Shown here piece by piece: positions 51,256-58,430 of a DNA stretch of 64,000 nucleotides (its first letter is position 1; each line of letters begins with the position of its first letter). Position numbers and translations under genes: made by a program. This DNA comes from Deltaproteobacteria bacterium (GTDB lineage Bacteria > Acidobacteriota > Thermoanaerobaculia > Multivoradales > JAHZIX01). The stretch covers positions 62,001-126,000 of the forward strand of contig JAHZIX010000018.1 of the NCBI GenBank assembly GCA_022601195.1. Direction: 5' to 3'. The notes beneath the pieces were generated by a model that worked only from the letters and a program-made list of their open reading frames with translations, was not told the DNA's origin and did no database searches.

Positions 51256-51564
51256 ATGAAGAAGTGTTGATACAGGACCCTCAGCGCAGCCGTGATCATC
51301 GGGTTTGGCCTCGGATTGTCTACCACGGTCGCTGTCGAAGAGGTCGAAGAGGCCGAAGAGGTCGAAGAGGTGATTGCTGAAACTACGATGCAGGCAGCAG
51401 CTGTCGTCGTATTGCTGGTAATGAAGCCCTTTTCGTCACTTCCCAGCCCGGCAATCCCCAAAGGATTCTACGTTTATCCAGATGAGGTCTTCAGCCGAGG
51501 GAAGCCGTTTGGAGAAACCTGTAGAAACTGCCCAGAAGACTGCGGAGCCCACTACCCGACCTGC
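51256..51564 (+). pseudogene. Decayed copy of the small Cys-rich secreted protein gene (copy A)
   Basis: Homologous to the intact gene at 54224-54517, with the same AGGAGGTTAGC leader. The first codons read MKKC-stop-YRTLSAAVI, where the intact copy has MKKLTYWILSAAVI; TGA at 51268 is the fifth codon. Two Cys codons of CGDGVC are lost (YPDEVF here), and the final stop is replaced by AGG, so the frame runs on to 51831. It has gained a 9-bp tandem repeat (EEVEEAEEVEEV). A GTG at 51292 could restart translation, without most of the signal peptide. Confidence 0.75.
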
Positions 51565-51730
51565 AGGGGATGGCAAGAGCTCGGCGAGGGAGCCGGGTGG
51601 CGTTGCCACCACCGGACTCCCCCGCCTTTCCCACCCGAGACGGATCTTCTGGACTTCCCAGAACTCTGCAAAGCTCTGCATAGCCGGGGTAAGTCCAACT
51701 TCTACAATCTAGCTCATCGAGGGGGCATCC

Positions 51731-52282
51731 TTACTCTTCTATCTCGGGCAAACCTCCGGTCCTGGTCTTGGTGCAGGTACAACCGCCATCGCAGGTTCCA
51801 TAGCACGAGCACAGAGTGCACTTGGTTATGAGAGGGTCGCAGCCATCAACACCGCACAATTCACCCGTGCAGCTCCCAGAACAGGTCAGTTCTCCCATGA
51901 GGGATTCAGGAATCATGAATTCAGCAAACGGTCCGACGGAGGTCAAATCTTCCTCAGACAGGCCGAGGGCTTCAAGAGTGGCCCGATCCATCTCGGGGGT
52001 GTCATCTTGTCGAAGCGCTACGAACTTCCGGCGCGACACCTTAACAATCTTGCCTTCGGGGGTCGCGTAGCTCAACGATTCCGGCGCTCCAACCGCCTGC
52101 ACGTCCATCACCGAGAGCAGAGCATCGAATTCTGGGTCGGTCGCGTCGATCATCGTCGCCTCACATGCCTTGGCGTCCCTGCTTTCACTCTCGATCCCTT
52201 CGGATACAGGAGCAAAACCCACCAGGCAACCCAGGACGATAGCGAAGGGTACGAAACGAAGCGCTAGAGATCTACTAAACAT
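51731..52282 (-). CDS. Secreted protein with Cys-rich C-terminal tail (intact copy)
   Basis: 183 residues from ATG 52282, with AGGAGG nine bases upstream; the ATG overlaps the end of the gene before it by 8 bp. Signal peptide (PFAIVLGCLVGFAPVSEG), then a helical, acidic middle (EMDRATLEALGLSEEDLTSV) and a 50-residue tail with 12 cysteines in two- and three-spaced groups (LTCSGSCTGELCGVDGCD, TKCTLCSCYGTCDGGCTCTK). Probably disulfide-rich outside the cell. A decayed copy lies at 54690-55253. Confidence 0.7.
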   Translation of the reverse strand: MFSRSLALRFVPFAIVLGCLVGFAPVSEGIESESRDAKACEATMIDATDPEFDALLSVMDVQAVGAPESLSYATPEGKIVKVSRRKFVALRQDDTPEMDRATLEALGLSEEDLTSVGPFAEFMIPESLMGELTCSGSCTGELCGVDGCDPLITKCTLCSCYGTCDGGCTCTKTRTGGLPEIEE

Positions 52283-52553
52283 AACAATCCTCCTGAGGGC
52301 AGTGTGATGAAAAAAGGTCCGTGCATTGGCTCGCGAAGAAAGCAAGGAAGGAAACATTTTGAGTTCTCGCACCCTCGACGAATCGAGAGATGTCGGGGTT
52401 GATGTCGCTGGTGCGGTCATAGGCCACGGCGCGCAGAAGCTGTGGATTGGCTCTGCTGGAGGATGGACCGAAATTGTCGTCCACGGTGGGACTGGCCCGG
52501 GTGCTGATTGCGCCCAAGCTCATCGCGGTTTCGAAGACTACTGAAAAAGGCAT
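52275..52553 (-). CDS. Small protein of duplicated family C, altered C-terminus
   Basis: 92 residues. Paralog of the gene at 53498-53806: MPFSVVFETAMSLGAISTRA, then QLLRAVAYDRTSDINPDISR, versus MPVAGVFETAMTVGAINTSA and QLQRAVGYDHVSDINPDISR. The leader CGAAAGGGGAAAC is the same in both. After FFASQCT the two copies part: this one ends CTDLFSSHCPQEDCYV and overlaps the next start, so its last ~25 residues were replaced or truncated. No signal peptide. Function unknown. Confidence 0.65.
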   Translation of the reverse strand: MPFSVVFETAMSLGAISTRASPTVDDNFGPSSSRANPQLLRAVAYDRTSDINPDISRFVEGARTQNVSFLAFFASQCTDLFSSHCPQEDCYV

Positions 52554-53137
52554 AGTTTCCCCTTTCGTGTCAGGTTTTGGGCCGTTCTCTCAGGAGGTTG
52601 GAACGTCCCTTCTTCCAGTACACGAGATTTTGGAGAAATTGCTGCCACCGAAACTCTATTTTCTTTGAAGGATGAATCGTCCTGGGTGCTTTGGAAGCTC
52701 AAACTCTTCAAGAGTTTCCCCTTGGGTCCCGGGCTAGCCCGTCCCGCCTACAGCCACCGAGCGGCCCGGAGGCGCCTCCCCAAGCCGCCCGGTGTCAAGG
52801 CGGGTTAACCGCCTGCGATGATTTCCGAGCGTAGACCTGCGTGGACAGATGTCTGAATGGTCATAGGATCACCTCCCTTCTCAGTAGATAGGCTTGCTGA
52901 GCACTTCCTCTGGGGCCAAAGGAGTCCCCGGCGGCCCCTGCCTTCTACTGCGAAAAGAGGGATGGAATCCAGTCAGGGTTCGCTCGGAAAAGAAAGGCCA
53001 GTGACGAAGCACCCACCACCAGCACGAGGGGTTAGGTTGCTAAGCAAGCAGACATTCGGTTGCCGGCACACCGGCACCTTTGGAAGCAGCGAGATTCCCG
53101 ATCTTGGCTAGAAAACGTACAAGGAAGCTCTAGGCTA
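52554..53137. other. Intergenic, 584 bp, mostly repeat-like
   Basis: The right-hand copy of family C has a similar leader (53807-53930) to the first part here. Later there is a palindrome AGGCGGGTTAACCGCCT (52798-52814) and the inverted REP-like unit at 53051-53076. No gene is supported. Confidence 0.5.
53051..53076 (-). repeat. Third REP-like unit (inverted)
   Basis: GACATTCGGTTGCC is the reverse complement of the head of the units near 10.5 kb (GGCAACCGAATGTC), and it is again next to a palindrome (GCCGGCACACCGGC). A 14-base identity far from the first copies suggests a dispersed family. Confidence 0.6.
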
Positions 53138-53161
53138 GCGAGCCTCCCGCAGGAGGCTCGC
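53138..53161 (-). terminator. Perfect hairpin after the family C/companion operon
   Basis: GCGAGCCTCC / GGAGGCTCGC form a 10-bp perfect stem with a CGCA loop, 19 bp after the minus-strand stop at 53180. No T-tract on that strand, but its position suits a terminator. Confidence 0.6.
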
Positions 53162-53179
53162 CAAGAGCTGCCGCGCAAG

Positions 53180-53482
53180 CTAAGCCCTACTCTCAACAAT
53201 CGGTTCGGTGATCAGCGACCGAGTCTCGGGGTCGACCCGCAGGAAGGCCTCTGGGTCGACCTCCCGAGGATCGGCGTGTAGGAAGGCGACCCTGCCGAGC
53301 TCAGCCCCCGCCTCGGCTTCGGCGTGCTCGGAGGCGGTACGTTCTTGCTCCTCCTGGCCAGGATGCTCACCTCCGCGCCAGGTGACCGTATGGTGAGTAT
53401 GGACGACCCGACCGTCCTCCGGGTCGTAGACCACCACCAAATCCCAATTCTCGATTTCTTCAGGTCGATTCTGAATTTCCAT
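53180..53482 (-). CDS. Companion protein of family C, unknown function
   Basis: 100 residues; AAAGGAACC lies before the ATG. Recognisable pattern WDLVVVYDPEDGRVVHTHHT, a Glu-rich helix (EEQERTASEHAEAEAGAELG) and a DPEAFLRVDPETRSL ending. I recall many unannotated proteins with YDPxTGxVVHxH and a C-terminal RVDPxTGxL; no activity is known. It is 15 bp after the stop of the family C gene, forming one operon, and is followed by a hairpin. Confidence 0.65.
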   Translation of the reverse strand: MEIQNRPEEIENWDLVVVYDPEDGRVVHTHHTVTWRGGEHPGQEEQERTASEHAEAEAGAELGRVAFLHADPREVDPEAFLRVDPETRSLITEPIVESRA

Positions 53483-53497
53483 TTTCTCGGTTCCTTT

Positions 53498-53806
53498 CTA
53501 TGGGGTGAAGAACACGGTGGTGCAAAGGACTCGGGCATAAGCTTCCTTAACCCGCAGACGAAATGTGACGCTGGTGCATTGGCTCGCGAAAAGAGCGAAG
53601 AACGAGACGTTGTTCACTCCCGTGGCGTCGACGAACCGGGAGATGTCGGGATTGATGTCGCTGACGTGGTCGTAGCCCACCGCGCGTTGCAGCTGTGGCT
53701 TCGCCCAGATAGCGGATGGACCAAAATGGTGGGTCATGGTGGTACTGGCGCTGGTGTTGATGGCGCCAACGGTCATCGCGGTCTCGAAGACTCCTGCAAC
53801 TGGCAT
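53498..53806 (-). CDS. Small protein of duplicated family C (full-length copy)
   Basis: 102 residues. Conserved with the 52275-52553 copy over the first ~78 residues (FGPSAIWAKPQLQRAVGYDH; DINPDISRFVDATGVNNVSF), then ends with its own, presumably original, beta-like tail (QCTSVTFRLRVKEAYARVLC). A GAAAGGGAC is upstream. No signal peptide is seen. It forms an operon with the companion gene. Confidence 0.7.
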   Translation of the reverse strand: MPVAGVFETAMTVGAINTSASTTMTHHFGPSAIWAKPQLQRAVGYDHVSDINPDISRFVDATGVNNVSFFALFASQCTSVTFRLRVKEAYARVLCTTVFFTP

Positions 53807-54223
53807 GGTTTGTCCCTTTCGTGTCTGTTTTGAGTCGCTCTCTCAAGAACTCGGAGCGTCCCTTGTTTTCAGTACACGAAGTCGGGGAGAAATTCCTGCC
53901 ATCAAGGCCCGATCTTCTTTGCACCCTGCGATGTCCCGGCCACCCTGTAGGCTCAAACTCTTCTAGGAATTCCACTTCCCTCCATGGCACAGCTCCCCGC
54001 TTCCCACCGCCATACCCGGCCCCGCCAGGGGACCCGAAGGCCTTCCCCTGGTGCCCCACGCTTTCCTTCCCCGGCGCACAGCACTAGCTTGCCCTCTCGA
54101 TAATTTGCGTAGTACGATATTAACGCATTCTGAATCGACGTAATATTTTGATGTGCCCATCTCAGCAGACCGGGTCCCAGCCAACACTGGCCAATACAGG
54201 CCGTGTTACCTAGGAGGTTAGCT
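53807..54223. other. Intergenic, 417 bp, duplicated leader region
   Basis: Divergent region between family C and the intact Cys-rich gene. The first ~120 bp match the corresponding leader of the other family C copy, and the end (CACTGGCCAATACAGGCC ... AGGAGG) resembles the sequence before the decayed copy at 51256. No gene. Confidence 0.5.
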
Positions 54224-54517
54224 ATGAAGAAGCTCACGTACTGGATCCTCAGCGCCGCCGTGATCGTCGGACTTGGCCTCGGATTGTCCACGACAGTCCA
54301 TGCCGATGAAGAGATGACTGAAGTTACTGAGGTTGCTGTAGAAGCAGCCCCTGTCATCATTCAGTTGGTAGTAGAACCATTCTCTGCTGTCTCTAAGCCT
54401 GACAACCCCCAGAGCTTCTACATTTGTGGAGATGGAGTCTGTAGCCGCGGGGGACCGGTCGGAGAAACCTGTGCAAACTGCCCAGCAGATTGTGGATCCT
54501 GCTACCCCACCTGTTAG
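54224..54517 (+). CDS. Small secreted Cys-rich protein (intact copy)
   Basis: 97 residues from ATG 54224, AGGAGG nine bases upstream. Signal peptide (LTYWILSAAVIVGLGLGLS) ending STTVHA. A Val/Glu-rich middle precedes a C-terminal Cys module CGDGVCSRGGPVGETCANC, then PADCGSCYPTC, with eight Cys. CGDGxCxxxExCxxCPxDCG is a known exported-protein pattern, probably a small disulfide knot. It is duplicated at 51256, where it has decayed. Confidence 0.75.
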   Translation: MKKLTYWILSAAVIVGLGLGLSTTVHADEEMTEVTEVAVEAAPVIIQLVVEPFSAVSKPDNPQSFYICGDGVCSRGGPVGETCANCPADCGSCYPTC

Positions 54518-54689
54518 GAACGGGCAAAAGTAGGATCTGGGCAATCGGTGGTGTTTCCACTACCGGTTGCCCGCACCCTCCCATCCCAAGACGGATGTTC
54601 TGGACTTCCCAGGGATAGGCGAAGCTCTGCTAAGCCGGGAAACTCCGACTCTTGGAGTGCTGTCCCTCCTGGGATCACCACTCCCCTCC

Positions 54690-55253
54690 TCCTTTGACGG
54701 GACCCTTCGATGCTGGTCTTTATACAGGAACAGCCGCCATCGCAGCTTCCGTAGCAAGAGCAGCTTCCCTGGCAACGCTACATGGAGCAGAGATTGCCCA
54801 GAACGTCCCAGCCACTCCCCCCCCCACTGAGTCCCCGTTCAGGTTCCAGAACAGGATGTTCCTCCGAACCTGGTTTTGGGAATCCTGTATTCAGCAAATA
54901 GCGCTTCGGACGCTACACCCTCCTCAGATTGTCCGAGTGCTTCGGGGGTGGTCCGGTCCAACTCGGGACTGCCATCTTGTCGAATTGCTACGAAGTGATG
55001 GCTCGGCATCTTGATGATTCCGCTCTCCCGGGTAGCCTAACCGGCCATTGCGGGCGCTCCGCGCCCTCTGAACATGCATCGCAGAGAGCAGAGCACTCAT
55101 TTCAGACTCGGTCGTGTCGATCATGGAGGTCTCACAAGCAGCAGGGTCTATGCCTTCAACCTCGCACCTTTCAGATCCAAAAGAAGAACTCACCAAGGAA
55201 ATTATGACGAAGGCGAAGGGTGAGAGCCAAAGCCATAGAGATCTACTGAACAT
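54690..55253 (-). pseudogene. Decayed copy of the secreted Cys-tail protein gene
   Basis: Homologous to the intact gene at 51731-52282. It opens MFSRSLWLWLSPFAFVIISL at 55253, but after SALLSAMHVQ the homology continues in another frame (VAIRQDGSPELDRTTPEALG) and then meets a stop after TSCSGT. The Cys tail is still recognisable beyond (CYGSCDGGCSC). At least one frameshift and one stop are needed. In this duplicate the other gene, the small Cys-rich one at 54224, is intact. Confidence 0.7.
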
Positions 55254-55936
55254 ACCGATTCCTCCTCAGGAGACGGTAATGAGAGTCGCTCGAGCCCCAG
55301 AGCAGGATTTCCTTCGGAAACTTGAGAATCGCCCCACCCATCAAGGTCCAGTTTGGTTGAGAGTCTCATCGCGACGAGGCACTGAAAAGAACCCATTCGA
55401 AAGAGGAATCTCTCGCCACAAACTTTCGGTAAATAGGAAAGGCCACAGCAAAGCTGCCAGCCTCCGCTTAAACAAAGACATCGTGAATGCCTAGCCTTTC
55501 TCCCGTCGGCCAATCAGTAGCATCTGGTTGAATCGACGCGTTTTCTCTCTATGCAGCCTGTTAGGGAATTCTAGAAATGAGCTCATTCGTGGACCGGAAA
55601 CGACCCTCGCAAAAACTGGAAATAGATGTACTCGCAGGGGTTCCCAAACCCCTAGCTTGTAGCTAAGGGGGTTCTCAAAACTAGAAAAAGAGAGCTAGGA
55701 CCGAAAAGTCTCCTTGAAGACTCCCAAAGCGCGCCTCGGTCCGACCATTCATCTAAGGAACCGGCATGCCAAAACTGGCTAGCGACGGTATTCCTCCCCT
55801 TCTCCCTTACCGCCTTCCATCTTGGGGAGAGAATATGCCTAGGCAGCAGAATTCTGCTGCATTCCATAAGGAACCAGGCGAACGGGGTCAGTCAGTGAAG
55901 AGTGATCGTCGATTCGTCAGGAGAGGAGCTGATCCC
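55254..55936. other. Intergenic, 683 bp
   Basis: No gene is supported. It contains an imperfect hairpin around 55648-55671 (CCCCTAGCT ... AGCTAAGGGG), without a T-tract. AT content is higher than in the first half of the window. Confidence 0.45.
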
Positions 55937-56062
55937 ATGATTCAATTTCTAATGTCCCTGGGACTCGATGCCTTGGCTGGATGTGATGGGGGAATTCTCA
56001 GTCCATCCATCTGCCCCAATGGAGGGCCTCAATTGGGACCATCCATAGATCCCGATGGCTAG
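55937..56062 (+). CDS. Possible small peptide gene before a TPR protein
   Basis: 41 codons; AGGAGAGGAG about 10 bases before ATG 55937. Sequence plan: a hydrophobic start (MIQFLMSLGLDALAG), then a Gly/Pro/Cys tail (ICPNGGPQLGPSIDPDG). Two terminator-like hairpins follow. Too short to be sure it is real. It precedes a TPR protein and could encode a secreted signal peptide; this is speculation. Confidence 0.35.
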   Translation: MIQFLMSLGLDALAGCDGGILSPSICPNGGPQLGPSIDPDG

Positions 56063-56115
56063 AGCGCTTAGCTGCATCTCTTAGTTGCAGTTTTTCTAAA
56101 TTATTACTTTCACTG

Positions 56116-56142
56116 AGGTGTTCCGATTGAGCACCTTTTTTT
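56116..56142 (+). terminator. Rho-independent terminator
   Basis: AGGTG (56116-56120) pairs with CACCT (56132-56136) and runs directly into seven T. It is 53 bp after the small peptide ORF and before the TPR gene, so it could separate the two. Confidence 0.6.
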
Positions 56143-56231
56143 CATGGCTTTAGGGAATTTTCCTCCCTACTCGTAGTCGATTTACAACACTTAAAAATCG
56201 TATGCTAAATAAGTGAGAGGAGAATACATCA

Positions 56232-57488
56232 ATGCGACGATTGAAAGACTTAGTGCGACAGCAGGTACTCCCGTCGATGTGCCCCCGATGCCGCAAGATC
56301 CTGGAGAGAAAGATGCTCAACCTAGAGAAGCTGCGCGGGCAGAGGCGCAAACTAGCGCCTCTGATAGAGCAGCAAAGGAGGGATGCCGTCCCCTTGGTCG
56401 ATGACCTCCTCAAACTCCCCCAGGAGAAACAAGTCCGGAAGATTCAGCTCACCAGGCATCGCCTCCGCAGCCGCCCCGTTGCCGAAGAACTGTTGTTGCG
56501 AAGCCGTCAGGCGGTTCACCACAACCCCTACGAAGCGGTGCGCCTGGCCGAATTGGCCCGGGAAGTAGCGCTAACCCTGGTAGGGGTAGGTGAGCTAGCT
56601 GCTCTCAGTGGTGGCCAGAGAGGCATCCTCGACCTTATGGGACGCTGCTTGGCCTTCCAAGCCAATGGGTACCGCGTCGCTTGTGACTTCGAGACGGCGA
56701 AACATTGTTTCTCTAGGGCTGAAGATCACTTAAACCGTGGCACCGGTGACCAGCTCCTACAAGCGGAGATTCTCAGCCTCAGAGCCTCCCTCGTCCACAA
56801 TCAGCGGCAGTTTCACCAAGCTATCGACCTCGCAGACCGGACCGAAGAGATCTACATTGAGTTGGAGGAGACTCACCTCCAAGGGCGACTGCTAGTCAAA
56901 AAGGCCGGCATTTACCGGGATTGGGGGCATCTTGAGACGGCCGTTGGGATCTTGATAGAAGCCTGCAAGTGTATCGACGAAGAGAAGGACCCGCGGCTAG
57001 CAGCGATCGCCAGCACCAATCTTGCCGAGTATTTCTGTCAGCTGGGAAAACCTGCGGAAGCAAACGTCGTGATGGACGACAGCCACGAACGGTTTCACAA
57101 CACCGTCGATAGCGGTTCCACTCTGCTGCTTTATCGTGAATGGACAGCCGCGAAGGTGGCCTGGGGCCTCGGAAATCTCGAGGAGGCAGAGGACAAATTT
57201 ATCGCCGTCAAGGAAGCGTGGGCCGATTTGGAGAACTCTTATAACAGCGCCCTTGTCTCCCTAGATTTGGCCGAATTCTACACCGTATTTGACCGCCTCG
57301 AGGATGTCGCAGCGATCGCTGAGGAAACCGCCAAGACACTCGAGGTGATGGAGATGCACCGGGAAGCGCTACAAGCCGTCTACCACTTCTTCTTTGCTGC
57401 CAAACGTCGGCAGAATGCCGTTGAAGTCATCCGCAAGGCGGCTGCTACCCTGCATAGGTACCGCTATTGTCGGGTGCTTCCTTCCTAG
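56232..57488 (+). CDS. Cytoplasmic TPR-repeat protein
   Basis: 418 residues; AGAGGAG about ten bases before the ATG. The N-terminus has a CxxC (MCPRCRKIL) and a basic helix. The rest is helical repeats of TPR type (AVRLAELAREVALTLVGVGE, QAIDLADRTEEIYIELEETH, NLEEAEDKFIAVKEAWADLE, RLEDVAAIAEETAKTLEVME). No enzyme or DNA-binding domain was seen. TPR proteins of this size with an upstream tiny gene occur in several phyla, sometimes as peptide receptors; the link here is unproven. C-terminus is basic. Confidence 0.7.
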   Translation: MRRLKDLVRQQVLPSMCPRCRKILERKMLNLEKLRGQRRKLAPLIEQQRRDAVPLVDDLLKLPQEKQVRKIQLTRHRLRSRPVAEELLLRSRQAVHHNPYEAVRLAELAREVALTLVGVGELAALSGGQRGILDLMGRCLAFQANGYRVACDFETAKHCFSRAEDHLNRGTGDQLLQAEILSLRASLVHNQRQFHQAIDLADRTEEIYIELEETHLQGRLLVKKAGIYRDWGHLETAVGILIEACKCIDEEKDPRLAAIASTNLAEYFCQLGKPAEANVVMDDSHERFHNTVDSGSTLLLYREWTAAKVAWGLGNLEEAEDKFIAVKEAWADLENSYNSALVSLDLAEFYTVFDRLEDVAAIAEETAKTLEVMEMHREALQAVYHFFFAAKRRQNAVEVIRKAAATLHRYRYCRVLPS

Positions 57489-57666
57489 TTGCCTGCTGTA
57501 CTTCCCCTCTCCGGTCAGAGCTACTGAGTTGGCCTCGGTGAAGCCGCTAGGAACCAGACCGACCGCCTTCAAAGAATCATCAAGACACATCGGTTCGGCA
57601 ACTCTTGCCAGATCGCCAGATACGACATCGGCTTTCCTAACTTACGCTCATGAGACTGCCGAAGGC

Positions 57667-58049
57667 TCAGACCCGAAGGATCAGGGGTAGATGATCGAAG
57701 TGTCGATCTCGATCACAAAGGGCAAGCGAATGTTGCGTTACCAACGCTGCAATCCACAGGTCGTTGGTCGGGATCGGGGTACCTTGGGACCTCAACTGAC
57801 GAAACAGGGCAGCGTAATGAAAAGTCGTTTGGTCATTGGGCCACAGAATCCCAACATTCTCCGATAGGAGGAACTGATTCAAGATTTGTTCGTTCTTTTT
57901 CCCATGACGCCCCAAGGCAAAGCCGGCGCGTAGCTCGCCAAGGACCACATAGGGGAGGAAGACCTGAAAACGAATTCCAAGAGGCGCACCAACTCTGCGC
58001 CTCCTCGGCAAAGATCTGTATATCGATGGGTATCGAGAGCAACCCTCAG
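57667..58049 (-). pseudogene. Frameshifted VapC-type PIN toxin
   Basis: The family's N-terminus is readable in one frame: VALDTHRYTDLCRGGAELVR, matching the first PIN Asp motif (LDTNxYxDL). It begins at a CTG (58047-58049) overlapping the antitoxin stop, where an ATG would be expected. From about 57985 the homology moves to another frame: FLPYVVLGELRAGFALGRHG, then TNDLWIAALVTQHSLALCDR, with the later PIN acidic residues. A single-base deletion near 57985 would explain it. The toxin should be inactive. Confidence 0.7.
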
Positions 58050-58288
58050 CGCCATAGGTCCTGATCCACCTGGTCTTGCTGGGCGAGGGCTTTGTCGAAG
58101 TCCTCATCTTCGATCCAGGTCCCCGCCAGAGGGCTCAAATCTCGATGGCGAACCGGCTCTGCTCCCAGGCCCAGGCCTTGAGTCAAAGCTTCGGTCGTCG
58201 GCTCGTTCAGGCTCTGGTCTCGCTCAGCAGCCCACTTGCGGAGCGCCTGATCAACCACCTTTGGAATATTTCGGACAGTGTATTGCAT
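58046..58288 (-). CDS. VapB/FitA-type antitoxin
   Basis: 80 residues from ATG 58288 (the frame opens at 58327). The N-terminal ribbon-helix-helix pattern MQYTVRNIPKVVDQALRKWA, then RDQSLNEPTTEAL, is typical of FitA/VapB antitoxins, which bind DNA and the PIN toxin. The C-terminal half (SPLAGTWIEDEDFDKALAQQ) is the toxin-binding tail. Intact while its toxin is frameshifted. Confidence 0.75.
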   Translation of the reverse strand: MQYTVRNIPKVVDQALRKWAAERDQSLNEPTTEALTQGLGLGAEPVRHRDLSPLAGTWIEDEDFDKALAQQDQVDQDLWR

Positions 58289-58430
58289 GCATCCAGCGTA
58301 ATCACTGCAGGCATTCCATGCAATCACTCCTTCCCATCACAGAAGATAGAGGCCTGCCCCCGAGCACATCGTTGAGCAAACAGACTGGACTCGGCTGGGG
58401 AACAAGACTTTTACGCAAAGGTCTAGCCCA

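Noticed and set aside
51268..51270. TGA in the small Cys-rich gene read as selenocysteine
   Set aside because: The intact paralog has ACG at that codon. The same copy has lost conserved Cys and its stop, so decay explains it better.
51731..54517. Cys-rich proteins as RiPP precursors
   Set aside because: They have ordinary signal peptides, and no modification or transport enzyme is near.
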